From positions 1-43,530 of the forward strand of contig SXMH01000166.1 in assembly GCA_005777405.1 (NCBI GenBank): 43,530 nt of DNA, read 5' to 3'. The stretch comes from Actinomycetota bacterium. Its GTDB lineage: Bacteria > Actinomycetota > Actinomycetes > Actinomycetales > Microbacteriaceae. Position 1 is the first letter of the stretch; the number at the start of each line of letters is the position of its first letter. The position numbers and the translations under genes are program-made. Positions 17,663 through 27,834 of this stretch are shown here, in pieces. Below the pieces are notes generated by a model. The model was not told the origin of the DNA. It made no database searches and worked only from the letters and a program-made list of their open reading frames with translations.

Positions 17663-18691
17663 CTAGCGCCCCCGGGCGCCCTTGCTGCGCGAGGGTTGCC
17701 CGCGACGCAGCAGCGCCACGAGAGCAGCGTCACCTGAGCGCTGCACGTCGACCGACTGCCCTCGGCGCCAACGGCTCAGCACTCTCGGGTCGACGTAGCT
17801 CGACCGCGCCACCGTGGGGGTGTTGCAGAGCACCGCGGCTGCCTCGGCGATCGCTTCGCGCTCGAGCCGGTCGGCCTCGCGCACGGTGCCGGGCTTCTCG
17901 GAGCGCGCGAGCGCCTGCGCCGCCACGACGGTGCCTTTGAGTGTGCGGAAGTCTTTCGCGGTGAACCCCGGTCGACCCGTGGCCTCGGCGATCGCGCGCA
18001 CGACCTGCGCGGGCGAGAGCGGGCGCGCGGGGCCGTCAGCACTCGGTACGGCGAGCACGTTCGAGGTGGCCGTGGCGGCGGAAGAACCGGAGCCCGACCC
18101 CGCGACAAGTCGACGCAACGCTCGCGCGAGCGGAGCATCCACCACCTCCATGACGGCACGCACTCCCGATTTCGCCGGAAAGTCGAGTTGCACACGATCA
18201 CCCGTGATCGTCACGTCGCGATGCTGCAGCGTGATGAGTCCGCGGGAGCCGTGCAGTCGGCCGTAGCGGGGCGTGCCGAGCCGTGGCGCAGCCAGGTCGA
18301 GCAGTCGCAACGCTGCCGCGAGCACGAACTCTTCGTCGATGTGCCGCGCGCGCAATCGCACCGTGACCCACCGGCGCAGCGTGGGCATCGCTGACGCGAG
18401 ATCGAGGGCCCGTTCGTACTTGCGGCGGTCTCGGCCCGAGCGCCAATCGGGGTGGTAGAGGTACTGCATTCGACCGGCATCGTCGACACCGACCGCCTGG
18501 ATGCGCCCCGCAGGCTCGGCGCAGATCCACACGTTCTGCCACGCCGGCGGAATCGCGAGACTGCGCGCGCGCTGTCGGTCGGCCTCGCTCGCGGGTGAAC
18601 CCGAGGGGTCGACGTAGCGAAACCCTGAACCCGACCGCACGCGCCGCAGCCCGGGGTCGACGTGGGGTTGAGTCTTTCGCAGCCTCACCAC
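17663..18691 (-). CDS. DNA topoisomerase IB
   Basis: IPPAWQNVWICAEPAGRIQAVGVDDAGRMQYLYHPDWR ... FTAKDFRTLKGTVVAAQAL; typical bacterial TopIB. Confidence 0.93.
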   Translation of the reverse strand: MVRLRKTQPHVDPGLRRVRSGSGFRYVDPSGSPASEADRQRARSLAIPPAWQNVWICAEPAGRIQAVGVDDAGRMQYLYHPDWRSGRDRRKYERALDLASAMPTLRRWVTVRLRARHIDEEFVLAAALRLLDLAAPRLGTPRYGRLHGSRGLITLQHRDVTITGDRVQLDFPAKSGVRAVMEVVDAPLARALRRLVAGSGSGSSAATATSNVLAVPSADGPARPLSPAQVVRAIAEATGRPGFTAKDFRTLKGTVVAAQALARSEKPGTVREADRLEREAIAEAAAVLCNTPTVARSSYVDPRVLSRWRRGQSVDVQRSGDAALVALLRRGQPSRSKGARGR

Positions 18692-18734
18692 GTCGTGACC
18701 GCATCGCTGTCGAGCCGGGTTGCTCGCTCCCCCG

Positions 18735-19901
18735 TCATGCGCGGTGCAGCACGACGAGGTGTCGCGCGATCGGGGCGAAGATCGGGGCGCCGAGCACGAG
18801 CACGAGTGCGTCGCGGGCGCGCGAGCGTGCGCCGCTCGCGGCCCTGCCGACTCTCATGAACAGTCGCGCTCGACGATGCCCGCGCAGCGCCGCGCGCCGC
18901 GTCGACCGGGCGTATGCCGCGAAGCGGGGCTCGCCGTCACGCAGCGATCGCTCGAGCGCCGGCGCGAGTCGACGCGCAGCCGCCCAGCCAAGGCTCAACC
19001 CTTGCCCGCCGATGGGGCTCACTTCGTGCGCCGCGTCACCGAGCAGCACGGCGCGACCGCGCGCGAGCGGGTGAGCGAGGTGCTGCTGCGCCGTGAACGT
19101 GCTCGCCGTGCCCTCCATGAGCTCGGGGCTCTCGCCGAGCCGCTCGCGCACGAGGGCGGCGAGCTCCGGCTCGGTAGGAGCGGGCTCGTGCGAGCCGAGG
19201 CCGACGACCCAGCGCCGACGATGGTCGGGCAGCGGAAACGACTCGACGACACCCGCTCGAGCGCCGTGCAGTCGCACCCAGGGCTCATCGCGCGGCTCGG
19301 CGGGAGCATCCGCCATCGCGTACTGACCGGCGCCGCTGCGCCGCTGCCAGCGCACGCCGAGCTGGTCGCGCAATGCGCTGCGCGTGCCGTCGCACACCAC
19401 GGCGAAACGCGCTGTCGCGGGATGCTCTCCGTGCGCATCGCGCACCACCAGCTGCACGACCTCGGCGTGCGGGGTGACGCTCACGACCGTGACACCGCGC
19501 TCGAGGGCGCCCGGCTGCAGCGCGTCGAGTCGCTCGGCGAGCAGCTGCTCCACGCGCTGCTGCGCGAGAACGAGCGGCCGCGGGCTATTCGCGTCGAAGC
19601 GCAGCACGGCGAGCACGCGACGCGCGCCCGAGCGCTGCTCGCTCGAGAACTCGCCGCCGCCGATCGCGAGTGCCTCGGCACGCACCTGCGTGCCGACTCC
19701 GGCGGCGTCGAGCGCGTCGAGTGCCGCGGGGTGGATGCCGAAAGCGCGCGGCCTCGCGGCAAGGTTCTGCCGCTGTTCGAGCACGCGCACCCCAATGCTG
19801 CGCTGGGCGAGCAGGCAGGCCAAAAGCAGTCCGTTCGGGCCGCCGCCGATGATCACGACAGGCGTCGGCGATGCTGCGTTCGCCACCCCGGCCTCAGACA
19901 T
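18735..19901 (-). CDS. FAD-dependent monooxygenase (UbiH/SrsC-like)
   Basis: VVIIGGGPNGLLLACLLAQRSIGVRVLEQ, GRAVLLGDAAHEVSPIGGQGLSLG. Confidence 0.92.
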   Translation of the reverse strand: MSEAGVANAASPTPVVIIGGGPNGLLLACLLAQRSIGVRVLEQRQNLAARPRAFGIHPAALDALDAAGVGTQVRAEALAIGGGEFSSEQRSGARRVLAVLRFDANSPRPLVLAQQRVEQLLAERLDALQPGALERGVTVVSVTPHAEVVQLVVRDAHGEHPATARFAVVCDGTRSALRDQLGVRWQRRSGAGQYAMADAPAEPRDEPWVRLHGARAGVVESFPLPDHRRRWVVGLGSHEPAPTEPELAALVRERLGESPELMEGTASTFTAQQHLAHPLARGRAVLLGDAAHEVSPIGGQGLSLGWAAARRLAPALERSLRDGEPRFAAYARSTRRAALRGHRRARLFMRVGRAASGARSRARDALVLVLGAPIFAPIARHLVVLHRA

Positions 19902-20667
19902 CGCTGCCCCGGTTCGGCGGCGAGTACTCGACGTGCTGCCGCCAGGGCGACACTCGCGTCACACTCCAGCCCGGTGGCACCACGGCCGCGAGCTCTCGCG
20001 GCAGAAAAGATCGTCGAATGCTGGCGAGCCCATCAGGCCGAATGAACGAACCACGCAGCACGGTCGGCTGCAGCGGCAGCGTCACCGCAGCGAAGGCGGC
20101 GTACGAGAGCCGACTGCGCACGAGGTCGGCGTGAATGACACGTCCACCGCGTCGAACGAGGCGCTCCGAATCGGCGAGCAGCACACCGAGCGCGTGACCG
20201 TCGAGGTGATGCAGCACATGGTTCGAGATGACGAGATCGAAGCGCTGGTCGTCGTTGGTGAGATCGCCACTCGTGAGTTCATTCACTAGCTCGCTGCTGT
20301 GCGCCCGCCGCACCGTGAGTCCAGGGGTCGGCGGTTGCCGCAGCGCCCACCACGCTGCGCGCGGGTCGGGGTCGATCGCGACGACCTCGAGCGGCACGCG
20401 ATCGCGCTGGGCACGAGCCAGCAATTCGCGCGCGACATCGGCACCCCCGGCACCGATGTCGAGCACCCGCACCGGTGCTGCGGCATTGCGGGCACGCGGC
20501 AGCACTTCGCGCCGGTAGAGGCCGCGAGCGTCGGAGAGCACGGAGTTGATGAGCGTGAAGCGCTCGTAAGTGCGGTGCAGAGTGTCGAGATCGCAGTCGG
20601 GGTCGTCCATGAGTTCGCGCACCTCGGTGTCGCGCTCACGAAAGTCGAGGCGCGCGGCTGATGTCAC
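19894..20667 (-). CDS. Class I SAM-dependent methyltransferase (SrsB-like position)
   Basis: VRVLDIGAGGADVARELLA motif I; FDLVISNHVLHHL. Confidence 0.9.
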   Translation of the reverse strand: MTSAARLDFRERDTEVRELMDDPDCDLDTLHRTYERFTLINSVLSDARGLYRREVLPRARNAAAPVRVLDIGAGGADVARELLARAQRDRVPLEVVAIDPDPRAAWWALRQPPTPGLTVRRAHSSELVNELTSGDLTNDDQRFDLVISNHVLHHLDGHALGVLLADSERLVRRGGRVIHADLVRSRLSYAAFAAVTLPLQPTVLRGSFIRPDGLASIRRSFLPRELAAVVPPGWSVTRVSPWRQHVEYSPPNRGSDV

Positions 20668-20669
20668 GC

Positions 20670-21812
20670 TCAGCCTTCCGCGACCTCGAGCAGCGCCGAC
20701 TCGACGGTGAGGCCCGGGCCGAACGCCATCGCGATGACCCGCTCCCCTGCCGCGCTCTGCCCATGGAGAATGCGCTGCATGACGAACATGACGGTGGCGC
20801 TCGACATGTTGCCGACGTCGTGCAGCACGCCGCGCGCGGGTTCGAGCTGCTCTTCTGTTAGTTCGAGCCGGTGTTGCACGCGATCGAGAATGCTGCGCCC
20901 GCCGGGGTGAATCGCCCAGTGCTCGACGGCACCGCTCATCGTGTCGGCCTCAAGGGCAGCGGCGAGCGGCTCGTGGTCGGCGAGCAGCGGGCGCAGGGCA
21001 TCCACGACGTGCTGCTCGATGATCTGCGGAACGTACGTCGAGAGCACCATCTCGAAACCTTCATCGCCGATCGTCCACGCCATGTCGCTCTCACCGAGCG
21101 GGGTGATGACCGTCTCGAAACGGTCGAGGCGCAGGCCGCGCTCGCCCGCAGCGAGGGGGCGGTTGGTGACGATGCCCGACGCCGCACCGTCGCCGAAGAG
21201 CGAGCTCGCGACGATCGTGTCGGGGTTGTTCGAAGTGCGCAAGTGCAGAGTGCAGAGTTCGACGCTCACGACGAGCACGACCGCCTCGGGGTCGGCGTCG
21301 CAGAACTGAGCGGCAGCGCGTAGCGCGGGCATCGCGGCGTAGCACCCCATGAAGCCCAAGTGATACCGCTGCACGCCGGGTCGCAGCTGCAGCTCGCGCG
21401 CGATGAGAAAATCGGGACCCGGCGCGAAGAAGCCCGTGCACGAGACGGTCACGACGTGGGTGATGTCGGCGGCGGTGATGCCCTCGGCGCCGTCGATCGC
21501 GCGGCGTGCTGCCTCGACGAAAAGCGGGCCAGCCGCCTCGATGTAGAGCTCGTTGCGCGTCTTCGTGCCGGGCGAGAGCAACAGGTTCTGCTCGCCGTCG
21601 AAGAAGCGCGGATTCTCGGGCCGGGCCTCGAGCTGCAGCTCGTCGATCACGGTGTAGCGCGTGGCGATGCCCGAAACGTCGAACGAGGTGCCGACGATGC
21701 GCTGACCCAGTCGGTTGAGGTCGGGCTGCGCGGCGAAGACGTCGCGCACCTGCTCCTGCACGAGCTGGGTGTCGGGAACGATGGTCTGCAGCGAGCGGAG
21801 CGTCGGCGTCAT
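20670..21812 (-). CDS. Type III polyketide synthase
   Basis: VTVSCTGFFAPGPDFLI active-site Cys, LGFMGCYAAMPAL, WAIHPGGRSILD; ATG at 21812 (MTPTLRSLQTIVPDT). Confidence 0.94.
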   Translation of the reverse strand: MTPTLRSLQTIVPDTQLVQEQVRDVFAAQPDLNRLGQRIVGTSFDVSGIATRYTVIDELQLEARPENPRFFDGEQNLLLSPGTKTRNELYIEAAGPLFVEAARRAIDGAEGITAADITHVVTVSCTGFFAPGPDFLIARELQLRPGVQRYHLGFMGCYAAMPALRAAAQFCDADPEAVVLVVSVELCTLHLRTSNNPDTIVASSLFGDGAASGIVTNRPLAAGERGLRLDRFETVITPLGESDMAWTIGDEGFEMVLSTYVPQIIEQHVVDALRPLLADHEPLAAALEADTMSGAVEHWAIHPGGRSILDRVQHRLELTEEQLEPARGVLHDVGNMSSATVMFVMQRILHGQSAAGERVIAMAFGPGLTVESALLEVAEG

Positions 21813-21891
21813 GGTGCTGACCCTACGGCGCGGTGCAGGCGATGTCACTGGGGTTGACGCGGCCCACGGCGTGCTCCTAGGCAGCCTCCGG

Positions 21892-22686
21892 TCAGCCGAG
21901 CGAGATGAGCTGCGTGAGGTCGTCAGTGGGCAACTCGTCAACGACCGCGCCGACCGTGAGGTCGTCGAGAGTCACCGGGGCGCCGCGCACGGTGAGAAAG
22001 GCCGTGTCAGAGGCGTCGCGGCCAGCCGCGATGCGCAGCAACGATGACCGCGGTGCGAGCGCGGTGGCATCCACGACGTACCAGTGGCCATCGATCGCGG
22101 CCTCGGCGACAGCGTGGAAGTCCATGGGCGAGAGGCCCGGTGCGTAGACCGACGCCAGCCGCGCGGGCAGGTGCATGGCGCGCAACAACGCGACCACGAG
22201 GTGCGCGTAATCGCGGCACACGCCCTCCCCCGCGAGCATCGTGCGCACGGCGCCGTCGGTCGGCAAGCTCGACCCCGGCACATACTGCAAGCGCTGCCCG
22301 ACCCACGAGCTCACCCCGAAGAGCAAATCGGTGCCGGTGAGGCCCGAGAACTCGCGCATGGCCGTCGGCACGAGCGAGTCAGACTCGCAATAGCGGCTCG
22401 GCCTCAGAAACACGATCTCGTCGAGCGCGCTCACCTCGAGCGGTTCAGCCCGGCCATCGACGGTCGCCCGGTAGCTCACGTGCACGTCGCCCTCGACGAC
22501 ATCAGCGAGGTGCAGTCGGGCGCCGTGAGCGTCGATGACTTCGGTGACGCTCACGGGCACACCGCCCTGCGTCACCTCGAGTTGCTCATCAACCGCGAGG
22601 CCGGTGGCGTTGACGGCGACCGAGAGCACGAGTCGGGCATCCCCCGCCGCGGTGAGGGCCATGTCGGCGGAAGTGTGTCTGCGCAT
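21892..22686 (-). CDS. Transglutaminase-like family protein
   Basis: GEGVCRDYAHLVVALLRAMHLPARLASVYAPGL Cys/His region; ATG at 22686. Confidence 0.88.
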   Translation of the reverse strand: MRRHTSADMALTAAGDARLVLSVAVNATGLAVDEQLEVTQGGVPVSVTEVIDAHGARLHLADVVEGDVHVSYRATVDGRAEPLEVSALDEIVFLRPSRYCESDSLVPTAMREFSGLTGTDLLFGVSSWVGQRLQYVPGSSLPTDGAVRTMLAGEGVCRDYAHLVVALLRAMHLPARLASVYAPGLSPMDFHAVAEAAIDGHWYVVDATALAPRSSLLRIAAGRDASDTAFLTVRGAPVTLDDLTVGAVVDELPTDDLTQLISLG

Positions 22687-22765
22687 GCGCTGATCATCGC
22701 AGGCCATGCTCCACTCGCGCCGCATCGCGTCACGCACGCGCCCCTCGATGCGGCACGATGAAGCC

Positions 22766-23701
22766 ATGTCTCGTCGTGGAGTTCTACTCTTCGCCGCCCT
22801 CGGCCTCATCTGGGGAATCCCCTATCTCTTCATCAAGATCGCCGTGGTCGAGCTCAGCCCGGAGTTTCTCGTGCTCGCGCGTTGCGCGCTCGCGGCCGCG
22901 CTGCTGCTGCCGATCGCGGCGCGCCGCGGTGCGCTCACGCCTGTGTTGCGGCGGTGGAAGCCTCTCGTCATCTTCGCGATCGTCGAGATCGCTTTGCCCT
23001 GGTACGCCCTCGGAGCTGCCGAAGTGCGCTTGCCGAGCTCGACCACCGGGTTGCTGCTCGCGAGCATCCCGCTCGTCGCGATCGGCGTCGCGTTCGCCTT
23101 CGGCGGGCGCGACCGCATCGGCGCGCTCAACGCTCTGGGCATCGTCATCGGCATGGTCGGCGTCGCCGCCATCGTGGGGCTCGATCTGGGCGGCTCTGAT
23201 CTCGGAAGCGTCGCGCTGCTGGGCGTCGCCGTGGTCGGCTATGCAATCGGCCCGGCCATGCTGGCACGGTGGATGCACGACCTGCCGGGCATCGGCGTCA
23301 TGGCTGCCGCGCTCACGATCTGCGCCGCGCTCTACCTACCGATCGTGGCGATCTCGGGCGGCTGGCCCACCTCGGTGCCGTCAGCACCCGTGATCGTCTC
23401 GGTGGTCGTGCTCGCTGTCGTCTGCAGCGCGCTGGCGTTCGTGCTTATGTTCGCTCTCGTCGCCGAGATCGGCCCGATCCGCATGACGGCGATCACCTAC
23501 GTCAACCCGGCGGTGGCCGTCGTCGCGGGGGCGCTCGTGCTCGGTGAACCCGTCACCGTCTGGACGATCGTCGGCTTCGCGCTCATCCTCGTTGGGTGCT
23601 GGCTCGTGACCAAGCCCGCGCCAGCGCGAGACGGTGCTGTCGCCTCGCCGTCGGCCGACGCCGAGGTCGCACCGCCCACGACGGGCGCCGCTGTGCCCTA
23701 A
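22766..23701 (+). CDS. EamA/DMT superfamily transporter
   Basis: 10 TM pattern; MSRRGVLLFAALGLIWGIPYLFIKIAV. Confidence 0.92.
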   Translation: MSRRGVLLFAALGLIWGIPYLFIKIAVVELSPEFLVLARCALAAALLLPIAARRGALTPVLRRWKPLVIFAIVEIALPWYALGAAEVRLPSSTTGLLLASIPLVAIGVAFAFGGRDRIGALNALGIVIGMVGVAAIVGLDLGGSDLGSVALLGVAVVGYAIGPAMLARWMHDLPGIGVMAAALTICAALYLPIVAISGGWPTSVPSAPVIVSVVVLAVVCSALAFVLMFALVAEIGPIRMTAITYVNPAVAVVAGALVLGEPVTVWTIVGFALILVGCWLVTKPAPARDGAVASPSADAEVAPPTTGAAVP

Positions 23702-23726
23702 GCGTGCGCTGTGCCTTAGCGCTCTG

Positions 23727-24593
23727 TCAGCGCAGCCCGAGCTCGACCGCAGCGACCTCGCGCACGTGCTCACGCCAGTCGACGAGCTCGGGATACTGCT
23801 CGAAGAACTCGACCTTGAGCGCAGCGGTGTCACCGAGATCGGCGAAGGGGTCGTCGTCGTTCGCGACCACGAACACGGTGACGCTCTCGGCGAAGTCTTC
23901 GAGCGGGTTGGTCGCGGCGTACTCGCTGACGAAGTCGGCGCTGTGGGTCGTGAAGAAGTCTTCGGCGAGCACTGGGCTGTCGTTGTGCACGTCAGGATGC
24001 TTGCTGTAGCCCGCCCAGAACTCGTCATAGAACTGCCACAGGTACGACTCGTCAGTGAGGCAGCCCTGTGTCAGCACGAGCGTGGCGCAGTCAGCGACAT
24101 CGCCCTCGAGGCTCGACTCATCGAACTGCTCGACCTCGAGGCTGAGCACGTGCGACCACTCGTGCACGAGGGTCGACACGAGCTGAGCTTCGTCGTCTGC
24201 AGCCGAGAGGTTGACCGCGAGCGTGAACTGACGGATGCCCGGGTCTTGAAAGACGTAGGCGAGAGCACTCGACTGCGGGGCTTCTCCCGCGCGGTACTGC
24301 GTCACGAGTTGCGCCACGTTCTCCTCGCCCGCAAGCCGCACCCACAGTTGCCATGCCTCTGCCGCGAGGCCCTCGGCCTGAGGTTCGAGTGAGGCGTCGG
24401 CGAGCACGTCGAACACCTGCACGTCGCTGAAGCCCTCGTCGTCGTCGAGCACGGTGAGAACGTCATCGGTCGTGCGGTCAGACAGCTCGTCGAACTCGTC
24501 AGCGAAACCGCCCGACAACAGGTCGTTCGCGACGAAGAGGAAGATGCCGGCAATGACCGCGATGACGATGAGCGGCCCGAGAAAACGTCGCAC
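23727..24593 (-). CDS. Membrane-anchored/secreted protein with HEWSH zincin-like motif (paralog of 16796..17653)
   Basis: LVSTLVHEWSHVLSLEVEQF; shared YLWQFY[ED]EFW[TA]GYS[EK]HPD and C-terminal REHVR...AVELGLR. Confidence 0.75.
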   Translation of the reverse strand: MRRFLGPLIVIAVIAGIFLFVANDLLSGGFADEFDELSDRTTDDVLTVLDDDEGFSDVQVFDVLADASLEPQAEGLAAEAWQLWVRLAGEENVAQLVTQYRAGEAPQSSALAYVFQDPGIRQFTLAVNLSAADDEAQLVSTLVHEWSHVLSLEVEQFDESSLEGDVADCATLVLTQGCLTDESYLWQFYDEFWAGYSKHPDVHNDSPVLAEDFFTTHSADFVSEYAATNPLEDFAESVTVFVVANDDDPFADLGDTAALKVEFFEQYPELVDWREHVREVAAVELGLR

Positions 24594-24597
24594 TCGC

Positions 24598-24945
24598 TCA
24601 CGCTAGCGCAGCAAGGGCCGCACGCACCTCGACCAGGCGCTCGAGAAACGCACGCTCATCGCGGCGGGTGCGCCGCAACCAACTCGTCACCTCGCTGTTT
24701 GACTTGCTCGCGTTGCACGAGCCGCACGCGGGCACGATGTTGTCGACGGTGTAGCGGCCGCCGCGCGCGATGGGCTGCACGCAGTCGCGCTGCAGGGCTC
24801 GATCAGTCGCGCCGCAGTAGGCGCAGCCGTTCCAGAGACCTTGCAGCAGCATCCATTGCTCGGCGGTCAGGTCGTGCTCGACCGCCGCCATGCGACGCGT
24901 GCGACGACGCGCCGCCCTGGCCTTGCGCGAGTTGGGGTGCGGCAC
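24598..24945 (-). CDS. HNH endonuclease family protein
   Basis: CAYCG...DCVQPIARGGRYTVDNIVPACGSCNASKSN. Confidence 0.9.
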   Translation of the reverse strand: MPHPNSRKARAARRRTRRMAAVEHDLTAEQWMLLQGLWNGCAYCGATDRALQRDCVQPIARGGRYTVDNIVPACGSCNASKSNSEVTSWLRRTRRDERAFLERLVEVRAALAALA

Positions 24946-25124
24946 GGGCCCAGCGTAGAGCGCGGGCGGAACGCTGAGGGTGAAGGCGATGCGCGATTCT
25001 CACAGCCCGCTGCCAGCCTCGCGGGAACCGATTCGCACGTGCGACTGTTGTGCTTCAGTGACGCCGCACCCAGCGGCGAACGTCACGCCGGTGACCTCAC
25101 ACCCGGTGACCTCGAGGAGGAATC

Positions 25125-25568
<444 letters not shown>

Positions 25569-25613
25569 AGCGATGACCGGTAGGTTCGCGGCCACGGGTG
25601 TTAGCGTCGCGAC

Positions 25614-26360
25614 GTGACTACGACGTCAAGCGCGGGCGGCGTGCGGCTGTTTCCGTTGCGGCCGAGCGACCCGCCGGTGGTGCGCTTCGTCACGCTCGCC
25701 CCGCTCGGTCTTGCACTCGTCGCTGGGCTCGGCCTCGCGTTCTTCGCTGAGGCCGGGCCCCTCGCACTCATCGCGGGGCTCGCGACGTTCGCGATCGGAG
25801 CCGGGGTCGCGGCGTGGCGCCTGCACCGTCGCCACCCGCACGCTCGACTCGGCTACGCCAATGCCATTACCCTGTTGCGGCTTGCTCTCGTCTCGACGCT
25901 CGTCATTCCCCTTGTCGGCGCCTCTCCCGCGCCCATTCCCATCATGATCATCGCGACGATCTCGTTGAGCCTTGACGGTGTGGACGGTTGGCTTGCTCGA
26001 CGTCAAGGCCTCGCCTCTGACGTGGGAGGCAGCTTCGACATGGAGGTCGATTCGGTCTTCGCTCTCGTGCTCGCCGCCCTCGCCGCGGTGGTCGGTGGCG
26101 CGCCGTGGTTCGTGCTGCTGCTCGGGTTGCCGCGGTATCTCTTCTGGGTGGCCGGCGCGATCTGGCCGTGGCTCTACGACCCGCTGCCGCCGCGGTACAG
26201 CGGCAAAGTGGTCTGCGTCGTGCAGCTCATCGTGCTCATCGCGCTGCAATCGCCGTGGGTGCCGACCCCGGTCGCGGTCGTGCTCATTATCGGCACGCTC
26301 GCGGCGCTTGGCTGGTCGTTCGGTCGCGACATCGTGTGGCTGTGGCGTCGACGCCGGTAG
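25614..26360 (+). CDS. CDP-alcohol phosphatidyltransferase family protein
   Basis: DGVDGWLARRQGLASDVGGSFDMEVD matches DG-x2-AR-x8-G-x3-D-x3-D; GTG start. Confidence 0.93.
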   Translation: MTTTSSAGGVRLFPLRPSDPPVVRFVTLAPLGLALVAGLGLAFFAEAGPLALIAGLATFAIGAGVAAWRLHRRHPHARLGYANAITLLRLALVSTLVIPLVGASPAPIPIMIIATISLSLDGVDGWLARRQGLASDVGGSFDMEVDSVFALVLAALAAVVGGAPWFVLLLGLPRYLFWVAGAIWPWLYDPLPPRYSGKVVCVVQLIVLIALQSPWVPTPVAVVLIIGTLAALGWSFGRDIVWLWRRRR

Positions 26361-27292
26361 AGCCTGCGGGGCGACGCCGCCGGTGGATGCTCCGCCTCGT
26401 GCAAGCACTCGTCACGGTCGCTCTGCTCGCGCTCTTGTGGCAAGTCGCCGACGGCGGGCGCGCTCTCGAGGCTCTCGCTTCAGCGCAGGCGGGCTGGATG
26501 CTCGCCACCCTTGCCGCCCTCACCCTGCACACCGTGCTCGCCGCCGAGCGCTGGCGTCTCACGGCGGCCGCACTGGGGCTGCACCTCGGTCACGGCTATG
26601 CGCTGCGCGAGTACTACTTGGCGCAACTCGTCAACTCCACCGTGCCCGGCGGTGTCGTCGGCGATGCGGGCCGCGCGGTGCGCACGCGCGAGCAGGCAGG
26701 GCTCACGATCGCGGCGCAGGCCGTGGTCGTCGAGCGGTTCGCCGGGCAGGTCGCACTGCTCGCCACGATGATCATCGCGATCACGGTCACCTGGCTCGTT
26801 CCGGGCGGGTTCGACTGGCCCCCGTGGATGCTCGGCCTCGCCGCCACGATCACTCTCGCCGCAGTGGCGCTGCTGGGTGTGTTGCTCGCCGCACGGTGGC
26901 TGCCCGGTCGCGTCGGGCCGCGCATCGCCGAACTCTCGCGCACAGCCGGCCTCGCGTTGCTCGGCCGCCGCGTCGCGCTGCCGCAACTCGCGCTCAGCGC
27001 CGGCACGACGGCGTGCATCCTGTTCGCATTCTTCAGTGCGGCGGCAGCGGTTGACCTGCACCTGTCGTTCGCCGCCGTGGTGACGCTCGTGCCGCTCATC
27101 CTGCTGACGATGCTCGTGCCGCTCACCATCAGCGGATGGGGACTGCGGGAAGGAGCCGCTGCGGCACTCTTGCCACTCGCGGGCGCGACTGCCAGCGCGA
27201 GCCTCGCGGCGAGCGTCGTCTTCGGCCTCGTCGCCCTCGTCGCGGTGCTGCCGGGTCTCGCGGTGGTCTGGGTGAGGCGTCGAGCCGGCTAA
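26342..27292 (+). CDS. Lysylphosphatidylglycerol synthase TM region / flippase-like protein
   Basis: About 8 TM; AERWRLTAAALGL...YYLAQLVNSTVPGGVVGDAGRAVRT; start (GTG 26342 or ATG 26387) uncertain. Confidence 0.82.
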   Translation: MASTPVEPAGRRRRWMLRLVQALVTVALLALLWQVADGGRALEALASAQAGWMLATLAALTLHTVLAAERWRLTAAALGLHLGHGYALREYYLAQLVNSTVPGGVVGDAGRAVRTREQAGLTIAAQAVVVERFAGQVALLATMIIAITVTWLVPGGFDWPPWMLGLAATITLAAVALLGVLLAARWLPGRVGPRIAELSRTAGLALLGRRVALPQLALSAGTTACILFAFFSAAAAVDLHLSFAAVVTLVPLILLTMLVPLTISGWGLREGAAAALLPLAGATASASLAASVVFGLVALVAVLPGLAVVWVRRRAG

Positions 27293-27834
27293 GAAGTCTC
27301 GACCGCGTCAGTGAATCGATCGCACACCATGACGAGCGTCGACAGCCCTCGCGAGGTCGCGGGCACGCCGAGCACGAACTCGACGAGCGGTGTGCCGTTG
27401 CTCTGCCGATCTCGATGATTGAGCGTCACGACCCAGCCGGGGCCCGAGTCGAGCACCGTGCAATGCGCGCGGCGCTCCGCCTCGATGAGCCGCGGGTCGT
27501 CTGACTGCAGCGCCGGGCCATCGTGCAGCGTGAGCTCGCGTCGTTCGGAGTCGCCCTCGACGCCGTGCTCGGCGACGAGAGCACGCAGGGCGTCGAGCGG
27601 CATCGAGAACGCCTCGCGCTCGACACCTGCCTCCACCGCGAGCACCTCGACCGCACGGTGCGCGATCGCCGTTGCCTCGTTGTCTGGCGCTTGCAGCACG
27701 ATGGTGCCGTTGCTGCGAACACTCGTCGCCGACACCGCGCCCGCCTTGGTGAACGCGTGCAGCACCTGCTCGGTCGACGGATGCCCTCGCTGGCCGAGAT
27801 TCACGTTGCGCACCAGTGCGACATGCAGGCTCAC
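27289..27834 (-). CDS. DUF1697 family protein
   Basis: MSLHVALVRNVNLGQRGHPSTEQVLHAFTKAGAVSATSVRSNGTIVLQA. Confidence 0.8.
   Translation of the reverse strand: MSLHVALVRNVNLGQRGHPSTEQVLHAFTKAGAVSATSVRSNGTIVLQAPDNEATAIAHRAVEVLAVEAGVEREAFSMPLDALRALVAEHGVEGDSERRELTLHDGPALQSDDPRLIEAERRAHCTVLDSGPGWVVTLNHRDRQSNGTPLVEFVLGVPATSRGLSTLVMVCDRFTDAVETS

Noticed and set aside
18720-20045. 441-aa plus-strand ORF
   Set aside because: Antisense to the FAD monooxygenase; composition typical of a shadow ORF
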